Of a stretch of DNA of 20,170 bases, positions 7,550-15,337 are shown one piece after another. The DNA lies in contig JBIKLI010000034.1 in assembly GCA_044359885.1 (NCBI GenBank), positions 1 through 20,170 of the forward strand, read 5' to 3'. The position numbers were made by a program, and so were the translations under genes. The number at the start of each line of letters is the position of its first letter. Within the stretch, counting starts at the first letter, position 1. The DNA comes from CAIOSQ01 sp044359885 (GTDB lineage Bacteria; Pseudomonadota; Alphaproteobacteria; CACIAM-22H2). Below the pieces are notes generated by a model. That model saw nothing but the letters and a program-made list of their open reading frames with translations. It made no database searches and had not been told where the DNA came from.

Positions 7550-7571
7550 ACGGCGCAAGCTGGAGACCGAC

Positions 7572-8150
7572 GTGATCGAACGCGCGCTGCGGTCGCTCGC
7601 GACCGTCTTCGCGCTGCTCTCCGGCGCGGCGATCGCGGCCCTGGCGGCCGCGATCGTCGCCGACGTGCTGGCGCGGCGGCTGTTCGGCTTCTCGCTTCAG
7701 GGCACGGACGAATACGGCGGCTACGTCCTGGCCATGATCGCCTCGCTCGGCCTGTCTCAGGCGCTGCTGCAGCGCGGCCATACGCGGGTGGACATCCTCG
7801 TGCCGCTGCTGGGACCCCGGCTGCAGGCGGCGGTCAATCTGCTGGCGCTGGCGACGCTGCTTCTCTATGCCCTGTTCATCGCCGGTTACGCCTACGCGAC
7901 CTGGCAGGAGACGATCGAGTTCGACAGCCGCGCGAACTCGCCGCTGCAGACGCCGCTCTGGGCGCCGCAGATGATCTGGGTGATCGGCACCTGGACCTTC
8001 GCGGTCACCGCCGCCTGGGTGCTCGTGCGCGCCGCAAGGCTGGCCTGGCGCGAGCCGGCGGCCGCCAACCGGGAATACGGGCCGCTTTCCGCGACCCAGG
8101 AAGTCAGGGAACTCGCGCGCGAACTGGACCAGGGGCGACGCGCACCATGA
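7572..8150 (+). CDS. dctQ: TRAP transporter small permease, DctQ family
   Basis: A 192-residue inner-membrane protein with four predicted hydrophobic helices at about residues 10-35, 50-70, 80-110 and 130-150. Family features include DVLARRLFGFSLQGTDEYGGYVLAMIASLGLSQALLQRGHTRVD, the usual E/D-Y and GHVRVD-like motif of DctQ. DctQ pairs with the large DctM subunit. It starts with GTG at 7572, supported by GGAG at 7562-7565 six bases upstream. The stop overlaps the dctM start (ATGA at 8147-8150), indicating translational coupling. The Arg/Glu-rich C-terminal tail (about 155-192) is probably cytoplasmic. Confidence 0.92.
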   Translation: MIERALRSLATVFALLSGAAIAALAAAIVADVLARRLFGFSLQGTDEYGGYVLAMIASLGLSQALLQRGHTRVDILVPLLGPRLQAAVNLLALATLLLYALFIAGYAYATWQETIEFDSRANSPLQTPLWAPQMIWVIGTWTFAVTAAWVLVRAARLAWREPAAANREYGPLSATQEVRELARELDQGRRAP

Positions 8151-9457
8151 TCGGTCTCACCGGCATCGGCATCGGCTTCCTGTTCATGCTCGCCCTGATG
8201 CTGACGGGGCTGCATGTCGCCACCACGCTGTTCGCCACGGCCGCGGTCGGATCGTGGTGGTATTTCGGGACCTCGATGTTCCAGCCCTTCGGCACCATGA
8301 TGTGGGGCACGCTGAACAACTTCATCCTGGTGGCGATACCCCTGTACATCCTGATGGGCGAGATCATGGTGCGCGGCGGGGTCACCGAGCGCATGTACAT
8401 GGCGCTGGCCGACTGGCTGACGCCGCTGCCCGGGGGGCTGCTCCACACCAACATCGCCGCCTCGACCCTGTTCGCCTCGATCTCGGGGTCGTCGGTCGCG
8501 ACGGCCGCGACGATCGGGACGGTGGCGTTGCCGGCCTTCCGCAAGCGCGGCTACGACGAGCGCTGGGTGCTCGGCACGGTCGCGAGCGGCGCCACGCTCG
8601 GGATCCTGATCCCGCCCAGCATCAACATGATCATCTACGGCGCGATCACCTCGAGTTCGATCGGCGCGCTGTTCGCGGCCGGCATCGTTCCCGGGCTTCT
8701 GCTGGCCGCCATGTTCAGCGGGCTGGTGATCGTCGCCGCCCTGCTGCGGCCGGGCATCGCCGGCGGCGAGGACGTCCGCGCGCCGCTCGCCGAGCGGCTC
8801 GCGCGGCTGCGGGACCTGCTGCCGCCGCTGGCGCTGTTCCTGGTCGTGATGGGCAGCATCTATGGCGGCTGGGCGACGCCGACCGAGGCGGCTGCCGTCG
8901 GCGTGATCGGCGCCGTGGCGCTGGTCGGCGCGCAGGGGCGGCTCAACCTCACGGTGCTGCGCCAGGCGCTGGTCACGACGTCGTCGGTCAGCGCGATGAT
9001 GCTGCTGATCCTTATCGGCGCCTTCTACCTCAACTTCATCATCGGCGTCCTCGGCATCCCCGGGATGGTCTCGGCCTTCATCTCCGGCTTCGACGTGGCG
9101 CCCTGGCAGATGATCCTGCTGCTGACGGTCCTCTACCTGATCCTCGGCTGCTTCATGGACTCCCTCGCGATGATGATCGCGACGATCCCCGTCGTGTTCC
9201 CGGTGGTCACCGGCATGGGCTACGATCCCGTCTGGTTCGGGATCTATCTGGTGATCATGTGCGAACTGGCCCTGATCACGCCGCCTGTCGGCATGAACCT
9301 CTACGTCGTGCAGGGCGTGCGCGGACGCGGCACGATCGTCGACGTCATCGCCGGCACGTCGCCCTTCCTGATCTGCATCTTCGCCCTCACCGGCCTGATC
9401 ACGGCCTTCCCGCAGATCGTGCTGTGGCTTCCGGAAATGCAGGCCGCGGCCCGATGA
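8147..9457 (+). CDS. dctM: TRAP transporter large permease, DctM family
   Basis: A 436-residue integral membrane protein with about a dozen hydrophobic helices, the sodium-coupled translocating subunit of the TRAP system. The DctM signature is clear: SISGSSVATAATIGTVALP followed by FRKRGYDERWVLGTVASGATLGILIPPSI. A second inverted half ends with LALITPPVGMNLYVVQGV. Length is normal. It overlaps dctQ by 4 bases upstream and the amidohydrolase by 4 bases downstream (ATGA at 9454-9457), so the transporter and the enzyme are translated as one coupled unit. Confidence 0.96.
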   Translation: MIGLTGIGIGFLFMLALMLTGLHVATTLFATAAVGSWWYFGTSMFQPFGTMMWGTLNNFILVAIPLYILMGEIMVRGGVTERMYMALADWLTPLPGGLLHTNIAASTLFASISGSSVATAATIGTVALPAFRKRGYDERWVLGTVASGATLGILIPPSINMIIYGAITSSSIGALFAAGIVPGLLLAAMFSGLVIVAALLRPGIAGGEDVRAPLAERLARLRDLLPPLALFLVVMGSIYGGWATPTEAAAVGVIGAVALVGAQGRLNLTVLRQALVTTSSVSAMMLLILIGAFYLNFIIGVLGIPGMVSAFISGFDVAPWQMILLLTVLYLILGCFMDSLAMMIATIPVVFPVVTGMGYDPVWFGIYLVIMCELALITPPVGMNLYVVQGVRGRGTIVDVIAGTSPFLICIFALTGLITAFPQIVLWLPEMQAAAR

Positions 9458-10899
9458 CCGGCCCCGTCACCTGCGTGCGTGCGGCCGCCTGGGCCGTCGT
9501 CTGGGACGCCACGAATGCCCGCCACGCCTACCGGCGCGACTGCGACATCGCCTTCGCCGGCGGCGTCATCGTGCATGCCGGCGGGCGCTACGACGGGCCT
9601 GTCGCGCGCGAGATCGACGGGCGCGAGCGGCTCGTCATCCCCGGTCTCATCGACATCCACTGCCATCCCTCGGGCGGCGCCCTGTTCCGGGGCATGAGCG
9701 AGGAATTCGGAAATCCGCGCCTTTTCTATTCGGGCCGCCATGCCTTCCGGCAATCCTTCCTTGCCGACGACGACGCGCAGCGCGACTGCGCCGCGTTCAC
9801 CCTGGCCGAATTGCTGGCGGGCGGGGTGACGACCATCGTCGATCTCAGCCACGCCTATCCGGGGTGGCTCGACCTGCTCGCGCGCAGCGGCATCCGTGCC
9901 TTCGTGGCGCCGATGTACCGCTCCGCCGAATGGTACACCGACACCGGCCAGGAGACCCAGTATCGCTGGCATGCCGACGACGGCCGCGCCGCGTTCGCCG
10001 AGGCGATGGCGACGATGGACGCCGCCGAGGCGCATCCCTCCGGGCGCTTCGCCGCCATCGTGTCGCCGGCGCAGGTCGACACCTGCTCCGAGCCGCTGCT
10101 GCGCGACTCGGTGGCGCTGGCCGAGAAGACCGGCCGGCGCCTGCATATCCATGCCGCGCAGAGCTACGCCGAGTTCCAGGGCATGACGCGTCGCCATCCC
10201 GGCGTCACGCCGCTGGAGTTCCTCGACCGTCTGGGCGTGCTCGCGCCGCGGACGCTGATCGGTCATGCGGTGTTCACCGACGCCCATCCCTGGCTGCACT
10301 GGCCGACGCGCAACGACGTCGGCCTGCTCGCGCGGAGCGGCGTGTCGGTGGCGCATTGTCCCACCGTCTTCGCGCGCGACGGCTCGCTGCTGCACGATCT
10401 GGGAACATATCTGCGTCGCGGCATCAACGTTGGCATCGGCACCGACACGCACCCTCACAACCTGATCGAGGAGATGCGCACCGCCGAGATCGCCGCGCGG
10501 CTTGCCGCCGGTCCGGCCCATCGCATGGATACGGCCGACATCTTCGCCTGCGCGACGCTGGGCGGCGCGCGCGCGCTGGGACGCCCCGATCTGGGGCGGC
10601 TCGCGCCCGGGGCGCGGGCCGATCTGGTTCTCGCCGATCTCACCCATCCGGCGATGCAGCCGCTCTACGATCCGTTGCGCAGCCTGATCCACGCCGCGGC
10701 CGAGCGGCCGGTGCGCGACGTCTTCGTCGAAGGCAGGCAGGTGGTCGCCGCCGGCGAGGTCGTGGGCATCGACCGCGCCGCTGCGGCGCGCGCCATCGCC
10801 AGCCATCAGTCGCGCATCGCCGCCGCCATGCCCCGTCACGATCCGCTCGGGCGCGACGTCGAGACGATCGTGCCGCGCTGCCTGCCGGTCCTGGGCTGA
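9454..10899 (+). CDS. Metal-dependent amidohydrolase, ATZ/TRZ-like deaminase/hydrolase family
   Basis: A 481-residue amidohydrolase-superfamily enzyme of the SsnA/ATZ/TRZ/guanine deaminase type. The PGLIDIHCHP segment supplies metal ligands His69 and His71. His231 and His233 are in LHIHAAQS, His271 in IGHAVF, and the metal-binding Asp331 in IGTDTHPHN. The N- and C-terminal strands form the usual beta-sandwich (GARADLVLADL near the end). Many relatives have Glu three residues after the metal His (H-x-x-E), where it assists protonation of an aromatic or amidine ring; here that position is Gln236. The start at 9454 overlaps the dctM stop. The enzyme probably hydrolyses or deaminates the compound brought in by the TRAP system. 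Substrate unknown. Confidence 0.9.
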   Translation: MTGPVTCVRAAAWAVVWDATNARHAYRRDCDIAFAGGVIVHAGGRYDGPVAREIDGRERLVIPGLIDIHCHPSGGALFRGMSEEFGNPRLFYSGRHAFRQSFLADDDAQRDCAAFTLAELLAGGVTTIVDLSHAYPGWLDLLARSGIRAFVAPMYRSAEWYTDTGQETQYRWHADDGRAAFAEAMATMDAAEAHPSGRFAAIVSPAQVDTCSEPLLRDSVALAEKTGRRLHIHAAQSYAEFQGMTRRHPGVTPLEFLDRLGVLAPRTLIGHAVFTDAHPWLHWPTRNDVGLLARSGVSVAHCPTVFARDGSLLHDLGTYLRRGINVGIGTDTHPHNLIEEMRTAEIAARLAAGPAHRMDTADIFACATLGGARALGRPDLGRLAPGARADLVLADLTHPAMQPLYDPLRSLIHAAAERPVRDVFVEGRQVVAAGEVVGIDRAAAARAIASHQSRIAAAMPRHDPLGRDVETIVPRCLPVLG

Positions 10900-10915
10900 C
10901 CCGCCATCGCAGCCA

Positions 10916-10935
10916 CGCGGGGCCCGGACCCCGCG
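10916..10935. terminator. GC-rich hairpin between convergent genes, candidate terminator
   Basis: A perfect 7-base inverted repeat (CGCGGGG at 10916-10922, CCCCGCG at 10929-10935) with a 6-base loop lies between the convergent amidohydrolase and FkbM genes. It starts 17 bases after the amidohydrolase stop. No T tract follows on either strand, so it may only slow or stabilise transcripts rather than act as a classical intrinsic terminator. Confidence 0.4.
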
Positions 10936-10972
10936 GGGCGTCCGTCGGTGCCCCTGGTGGACGGCGATGTCG

Positions 10973-11764
10973 TCACTTCAGGGCGATGACGTCCTTGTGG
11001 AAGACGATCGCCGCCTCTCCTCGTCCCTCTGCGCAGGCGCGCGCGAGGAAATCGTGCATCTCGGGCCGGTAGACGACCTTGCCCCGCGACGGCACGATCA
11101 GCGAATTGAACTCGCCGAGGGGCGACAGGAAGTCGGACACGGTGATTCCCGCGACCAGGCTGAGATGGTGCGGCAGGAATTCGGTGACCAGCACGCGCGT
11201 CCTTTCGATCAGCCGGGGCATGCCCTTCATGGCGAAGTATTCCGAGCCCTCGATGTCCATGAAGATCAGGTCGAAGGACTGGCCGGCCAGCTGGTCGTCG
11301 AGACGGCAGGCCGGAACGGTCCGGATCTCGGGGTCGTCGTGGAAGAAGTCTTGATGCTTCTCGCGCGGCATTCGCTTCGAGCCGCCGCTGTTCACGGTGT
11401 TCATCACGAATTGCAGTTCGCCATGGACGTCGTTCGCGGCCATGTTGAAGTGACGGACATTGGCGCAGTTGTTCAGGCGAAGGTTCAGCTTCAGCAGCTT
11501 GTAGGTTTCCGGGTTCGCCTCGAACACCGTCAGCTCCGCGATCCGCCGCGACAACGGCACCGCGATGGCGCCGATATGCCCACCCAGCATGAGCACGTTC
11601 GATTTTTCGTTGACGAAGAGGGCGAGAAGCGCGAGTTCCCCGGCGCTGTAGCTGCCGGTCGAAATCAGTTCCTTGGCGACGAACTGGTCCTCGGGCCTGA
11701 CGCAGAAGAGACCCTGATCCGTCTCGTAGACCTCGCCCAGGAACTTCGAAGGCCCTGTCGACAT
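10973..11764 (-). CDS. FkbM-family SAM-dependent methyltransferase
   Basis: A 263-residue class I methyltransferase. Motif I is VLMLGGHIGAIAVPLS (57-72), the acidic end of beta 2 is FEANPETYKLL (81-91), and the FkbM hallmark is IFMDIEGSEYFAMKGM (167-182). FkbM proteins methylate hydroxyl groups of sugars, polysaccharides or small metabolites. Motif I lacks the Asp usual in the D-x-G-A-x-x-G form of the family; it reads M-L-G-G-H-I-G. ATG at 11764 is supported by GGAG (11773-11776, minus) 8 bases upstream. It lies 37 bases after ccrM on the same strand and could be co-transcribed. Its codon use looks somewhat less G/C-biased than the neighbours. The acceptor is unknown. Confidence 0.87.
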   Translation of the reverse strand: MSTGPSKFLGEVYETDQGLFCVRPEDQFVAKELISTGSYSAGELALLALFVNEKSNVLMLGGHIGAIAVPLSRRIAELTVFEANPETYKLLKLNLRLNNCANVRHFNMAANDVHGELQFVMNTVNSGGSKRMPREKHQDFFHDDPEIRTVPACRLDDQLAGQSFDLIFMDIEGSEYFAMKGMPRLIERTRVLVTEFLPHHLSLVAGITVSDFLSPLGEFNSLIVPSRGKVVYRPEMHDFLARACAEGRGEAAIVFHKDVIALK

Positions 11765-11801
11765 CGTCGTCTCTCCCCGGAGCGTGATCGTCGGCGGCGT
11801 C

Positions 11802-12926
11802 TCAGCTGAGCTCGGCGCGCAGCTTCGCGCGCAGCATGTCGATCGGGATGCGCTTGCCGCCGTCGGCCACGATGCACCAGAACGTCCAACCGTTGCAGGC
11901 GGGGGCACCCTGGACCGCGGCGCCGACCTGATGGATGGAGCCCTTGTGTTCGGCCGAGATCAGCGTGCCGTCGGCGCGCACCCGCGCCGTCCAGCGGCCG
12001 GTCGGATCGCTGAGCACCTCGCCGGGCTGCAGCAATCCGCGCTCGACCAGCCAGCCGAAGGGAATGCGGGGCTCTTCGCGCTTCGTGCCGGCCGGTTCGA
12101 TCGTCTCGCGATCGGCGCGGCGCACGGCGGCGATCCGGCGGCGCGCGACCTCGGCATAGGCGGGATCGCGCTCGAGACCGATGAAGCGGCGGCCGAGGCG
12201 ACGCGCGACGGCGCCGGTCGTGCCGCTGCCGAAGAACGGGTCAAGGATGACGTCGTCGGGGCGGGTCGAGGCGACGACGACGCGGTGAAGCAGCGCCTCG
12301 GGCTTCTGCGTGGGATGCGCCTTGCGGCCATCCGCGTCCTTGATGCGCTCTCCCCCGGTGCAGATCGGGATGAACCAGTCGCTGCGCATCTGGATGTCGT
12401 CGTTCAGCGCCTTCATCGAGGCGTAGTTGAACGTGTAGCGGGATTTCTGGTCGCGCGCGGCCCAGATCATGGTCTCGTGCGCGTTGGTGAAGCGTCGGCC
12501 GCGGAAGTTCGGCATCGGATTGGCCTTGCGCCAGACGACGTCGTTCAGCACCCAGAAGCCCAGATCCTGGAGCGCCGACCCGAGGCGGAACACGTTGTGG
12601 TAGCTGCCGATGACCCAGATCGTTCCGTCCGGCTTCAGGACCCGGCGCGCCTCGGCGAGCCAGTTCCTGGTGAACGCGTCGTAGGCGGCGAAGTCGCCGA
12701 TCTGGTCCCAGGCGTCGTCGACCGCGTCGACCTGCGAATTGTCGGGCCGGTGCAGGGCCCCGCGCAACTGCAGGTTATAGGGCGGGTCGGCGAAGACCAT
12801 GTCGACGCTTGCGGCTGGCAGGGCACGCATCAGCGCCACACAGTCGCCGATCAGCAGGCGGTTGCCCTCGCCGAGTTGCTCGGCGGCATGGGCGGTCACG
12901 GGGGCGGGGACGCGGGGCTGCGGCAT
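11802..12926 (-). CDS. ccrM: CcrM-type adenine-N6 DNA methyltransferase, GANTC-specific
   Basis: A 374-residue beta-class adenine methyltransferase closely resembling Caulobacter CcrM. Catalytic motif IV is FADPPYNLQL near the N-terminus, then DAVDDAWDQI, WVIGSYHNVFR, NPMPNFRGRRFTNAHET and KAHPTQKPEALL. SAM-binding motif I is DPFFGSGTTGAVARRLG. The C-terminal extension typical of CcrM and important for DNA recognition is present (GSIHQVGAAVQGAPACNGWTFW). CcrM methylates GANTC after replication and drives cell-cycle transcription in alphaproteobacteria. ATG at 12926 is chosen; the frame also opens at a TTG at 12962, which seems less likely. It follows rnhB on the same strand, and its leader holds four GANTC sites. 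Confidence 0.97.
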   Translation of the reverse strand: MPQPRVPAPVTAHAAEQLGEGNRLLIGDCVALMRALPAASVDMVFADPPYNLQLRGALHRPDNSQVDAVDDAWDQIGDFAAYDAFTRNWLAEARRVLKPDGTIWVIGSYHNVFRLGSALQDLGFWVLNDVVWRKANPMPNFRGRRFTNAHETMIWAARDQKSRYTFNYASMKALNDDIQMRSDWFIPICTGGERIKDADGRKAHPTQKPEALLHRVVVASTRPDDVILDPFFGSGTTGAVARRLGRRFIGLERDPAYAEVARRRIAAVRRADRETIEPAGTKREEPRIPFGWLVERGLLQPGEVLSDPTGRWTARVRADGTLISAEHKGSIHQVGAAVQGAPACNGWTFWCIVADGGKRIPIDMLRAKLRAELS

Positions 12927-12938
12927 GGCGCGGAATGT

Positions 12939-12995
12939 GAGTCGCGCCCGATTCGCCGTCAATAGATAAGTGGAATCAAGGAATTGGATGGAGTC
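12939..12995 (-). promoter_or_regulatory. Cluster of four GANTC sites in the ccrM leader
   Basis: GAGTC at 12939-12943, GATTC at 12950-12954, GAATC at 12973-12977 and GAGTC at 12991-12995 lie between the ccrM start (12926) and the rnhB stop (12999). The segment at about 12957-12990 is distinctly more A/T-rich than its surroundings, as expected for a promoter. In Caulobacter the ccrM promoter region is known to carry GANTC sites whose methylation state affects ccrM transcription. The sites are seen directly; their role here is inferred. I could not confidently place -35/-10 or a CtrA box. Confidence 0.65.
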
Positions 12996-12998
12996 TTC

Positions 12999-13625
12999 TC
13001 AGACATCGAGAGAGCCCTGCGCGAGCGGCGCAAAACTCAATCGGTGGTGTCTGGTGGGGCCGTGCGACGCGATCGCTTGTAGATGTGCAGCGGTGCCGTA
13101 GCCGCTGTTTTTTTCCCAGCCATATCCAGGATGCCGCAATGCCAGGTTGTGCATCGCCCGGTCCCGGACCTGCTTGGCGATGATGGAGGCGGCTGCGATC
13201 GAGAAGATCCTGGCATCGCCGCCGACGACCGCGCGGGCCGGGCAGGACAGACCTGGCGGCACCTGATCCCCGTCGATCAGCACGAGCGCCGGCGGCACCG
13301 GCAGGCGGGCGAGCGCGCGACGGATCGCGAGAAATGTCGCGCGCAGGATGTCGCCGGCGTCGATCTCGCGCGCCGACGCGGCGCCGACCGCGAAGACCAC
13401 CTCGCCCCGCCGGGCGGCTTCGCGAAGCGCTTCGTGCGCGACGATGCGGCGCGCCGGGGACAGCCGCTTCGAATCGTCGATCATCCCGCGCAGGCCGTGC
13501 GGCACGCGCTTGCTCGGCACGATCAAGGCCGCCGCGACGACGGGCCCTGCCAGCGGGCCGCGGCCGACCTCGTCGATTCCGGCGACCGGACCGTCGGCTC
13601 CGCGCTCCAGCCTCAGCGTGACCAT
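12999..13625 (-). CDS. rnhB: Ribonuclease HII
   Basis: A 208-residue type 2 RNase H that incises DNA at embedded ribonucleotides. The N-terminal AGIDEVGRGPLAGPVVAAA (15-33) carries the metal-binding Asp18-Glu19 and the GRG motif. IDDSKRLSPARR follows, then the metal Asp in LIDGDQVPPG. GDARIFSIAAASIIAKQVRDR and the C-terminal HPGYGWEKNSGYGTAAHLQAI and GPTRHHRLSFAPL blocks complete the family pattern. Length is normal. ATG at 13625 fits homologues, which begin shortly before a L-E-R segment; the frame remains open upstream. It precedes ccrM on the same strand, an arrangement common in alphaproteobacteria. Confidence 0.96.
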   Translation of the reverse strand: MVTLRLERGADGPVAGIDEVGRGPLAGPVVAAALIVPSKRVPHGLRGMIDDSKRLSPARRIVAHEALREAARRGEVVFAVGAASAREIDAGDILRATFLAIRRALARLPVPPALVLIDGDQVPPGLSCPARAVVGGDARIFSIAAASIIAKQVRDRAMHNLALRHPGYGWEKNSGYGTAAHLQAIASHGPTRHHRLSFAPLAQGSLDV

Positions 13626-13832
13626 CGACACCACCGGGAACCCGGAGTGGCGGCTGCCCGGCAGCCCCAACTCGCGGTCGAAAGCGTGCCGGCGGGGATC
13701 GATGCCAAAGGCGCAACTCCTTCGCGCATGCAGGTCAAGCGCCGATTTCGCGTCCCGCCTCGCCACCCGCGGGCTTGGCGCGGACCTGTCGCTGCGGCAG
13801 CATGAAGACGAGACGACAGCGAGGGGAAGACC
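13626..13832. other. Divergent intergenic region between rnhB and the M81 peptidase gene
   Basis: A 207-base gap that must hold start signals for rnhB (minus) and the M81 gene (plus). A Shine-Dalgarno sequence for the M81 gene is visible at 13821-13826 (GAGGGG). No GANTC site and no strong palindrome were found. The rnhB reading frame stays open through part of this gap without family-like sequence, so I treat it as non-coding. Confidence 0.4.
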
Positions 13833-15314
13833 ATGATCCGGATCGCGACCGCCGGTTTCCAGCACGAATCGAACACGTTCTCCAGCGTGCCCGCCAGCCT
13901 CGAGCGCTGGCAGCGCTCCGGGATCATAGCGGGCGAGGAGATCCGCGCCGAATACGCGACCTCGCAATCGACCCTTGCCGGCTTCTTCGCGGCCGCCGCC
14001 GAGGACAAGGAAGTCGAACTCGTCCCGCTGTTGTTCACGCGGCTGACGCCGATGGGGGCGATGACCGAGGAGGCGGCGACCCACATCATCGATCGGATCG
14101 TGGCCGCCATCCGCGACAACGGCCCGTGGGACGCGGTGCTGCTGCCGCAGCACGGGGCGGCGGTGTCCGATCCCTGGCCCGATGCCGACGGCGAACTCGT
14201 TCGCCGCGTGCGCGAGACCGTGGGGCCGCGTGTGCCGATCGGCCTCGCCCTCGACATGCACGCCAATGTCTCGCCGCAGATGGTCGCCAACGCCGACATC
14301 ACGACGGTCTACCAGACCAATCCGCATGTCGACGCGCGCGAGCAGGCGCTGCTCTGCGCGCGGCTCGTCCTGCGCATGGTGCGCGGGCAGATCCGGCCGC
14401 GCAGCGCCCTCAGGATGCCGCCGCTGCTGGTCAACATCCTCAACCAGGGCACCAGCGACCGTCCGATGTCCGACCTGCTGCGCGTCGCCGAGGCGCAGCG
14501 CCGGCGACCGGGCGTGCTGACGGTCAGCGTCGTCGAAGGCTACCCCTATGCCGACGTGGCCGAGATGGGGATGTCGTTCATCGCCGTGACCGACGGCGAC
14601 CAGGCATTGGCGGACGACGTCGCGGATACGCTCGCGCAGGCGGCCTGGTCGATGCGCGCCGCCCTCAACCAGGGCGGAACGCCGATCGACGACGCGGTGA
14701 TCCGCGCGCGCGACGCCGCTGCCGGGCCGGTCGTGCTGTTCGATGTCGGCGACAATGTCGGCGGCGGCAGCCCCGGCGACTCGACGTTCCTGCTGCATGC
14801 GGCGCGGCGGCTGGGCGCGCACGACCTTCTTCAGGCGCTCTGCGATCCCGACGGCGTCGCTGCCTGCGCGGCGGCGGGCGTCGGCGGCCGGATCGAACGC
14901 GCGGTCGGCGGCCGGATCGACGGCCGTCATGGCGCGCCGTTCCCGGTGTCGGGCGTGGTGACCGCGCTCTCCGACGGCCGCTACGAGGAGACGGGGCCGA
15001 GCCATGGGGGCTTCCGCTTCTTCAACGACGGACCCAGCGCCGCGATCCGCAGCGACGACGGCTACACGATCGTGCTGACGACCAACGCGGCGGGGTCATC
15101 GAGCCTGCAGCAGTTCCGCGCGCTCGGCATCGAGCCGACCCGGATGAAGATCATCGTCGCCAAGGGCGTCCACTCCCCGCGGCCGGCGATGGAGCCGATC
15201 GCCCGCGAGATGATCTGGGTGGCGACGCCGGGCGTGACGACCGCGGACCTGACGACCTTCACCTACCGCCATCGTCGCCGGCCGCTCTATCCGCTCGAGC
15301 CCGACGCGGGGTGA
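13833..15314 (+). CDS. M81-family metallopeptidase, MlrC-like
   Basis: A 493-residue protein of the MlrC family (M81), named for the last peptidase in microcystin-LR degradation by Sphingomonas; most homologues have no known substrate. The start IRIATAGFQHESNTFS (2-17) is diagnostic, with putative metal ligand Glu12. Further candidate ligands are His107 in PQHGAA, Asp141 and His143 in ALDMHANVS, and His165 in TNPHVD; their spacing matches the zinc ligands I recall for MlrC. The C-terminal domain has DVGDNVGGGSPGDST and VLTTNAAGSSSLQQFRALGI. A 17-base direct repeat encodes VGGRI twice. Start supported by GAGGGG at 13821-13826. It is divergent from rnhB and convergent with the HpcH aldolase. 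Confidence 0.92.
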   Translation: MIRIATAGFQHESNTFSSVPASLERWQRSGIIAGEEIRAEYATSQSTLAGFFAAAAEDKEVELVPLLFTRLTPMGAMTEEAATHIIDRIVAAIRDNGPWDAVLLPQHGAAVSDPWPDADGELVRRVRETVGPRVPIGLALDMHANVSPQMVANADITTVYQTNPHVDAREQALLCARLVLRMVRGQIRPRSALRMPPLLVNILNQGTSDRPMSDLLRVAEAQRRRPGVLTVSVVEGYPYADVAEMGMSFIAVTDGDQALADDVADTLAQAAWSMRAALNQGGTPIDDAVIRARDAAAGPVVLFDVGDNVGGGSPGDSTFLLHAARRLGAHDLLQALCDPDGVAACAAAGVGGRIERAVGGRIDGRHGAPFPVSGVVTALSDGRYEETGPSHGGFRFFNDGPSAAIRSDDGYTIVLTTNAAGSSSLQQFRALGIEPTRMKIIVAKGVHSPRPAMEPIAREMIWVATPGVTTADLTTFTYRHRRRPLYPLEPDAG

Positions 15315-15321
15315 GCCCGGT

Positions 15322-15337
15322 CGCCGCGCCGGCGGCG
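15322..15337. terminator. Short GC hairpin between convergent genes, candidate terminator
   Basis: CGCCGC (15322-15327) pairs with GCGGCG (15332-15337) over a 4-base loop in the 23-base gap between the convergent M81 and HpcH aldolase genes. It touches the aldolase stop codon and has no T tract, so terminator function is weakly supported. Confidence 0.3.

Noticed and set aside
5315..7558. A 747-codon minus-strand open frame opposite the SDR and DctP genes
   Set aside because: It is antisense to two well-supported genes, shows no domain, and is dominated by Arg, Asp and Gly.
8254..9453. The long upstream part of the frame that ends in the amidohydrolase
   Set aside because: This stretch overlaps dctM in another frame and is low-complexity. 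The amidohydrolase begins at the ATGA overlap at 9454.
12927..12962. A TTG start for ccrM 12 codons upstream of the chosen ATG
   Set aside because: The extra residues do not resemble CcrM N-termini and no Shine-Dalgarno precedes the TTG. They would also turn part of the GANTC cluster into coding sequence. It is not fully excluded.
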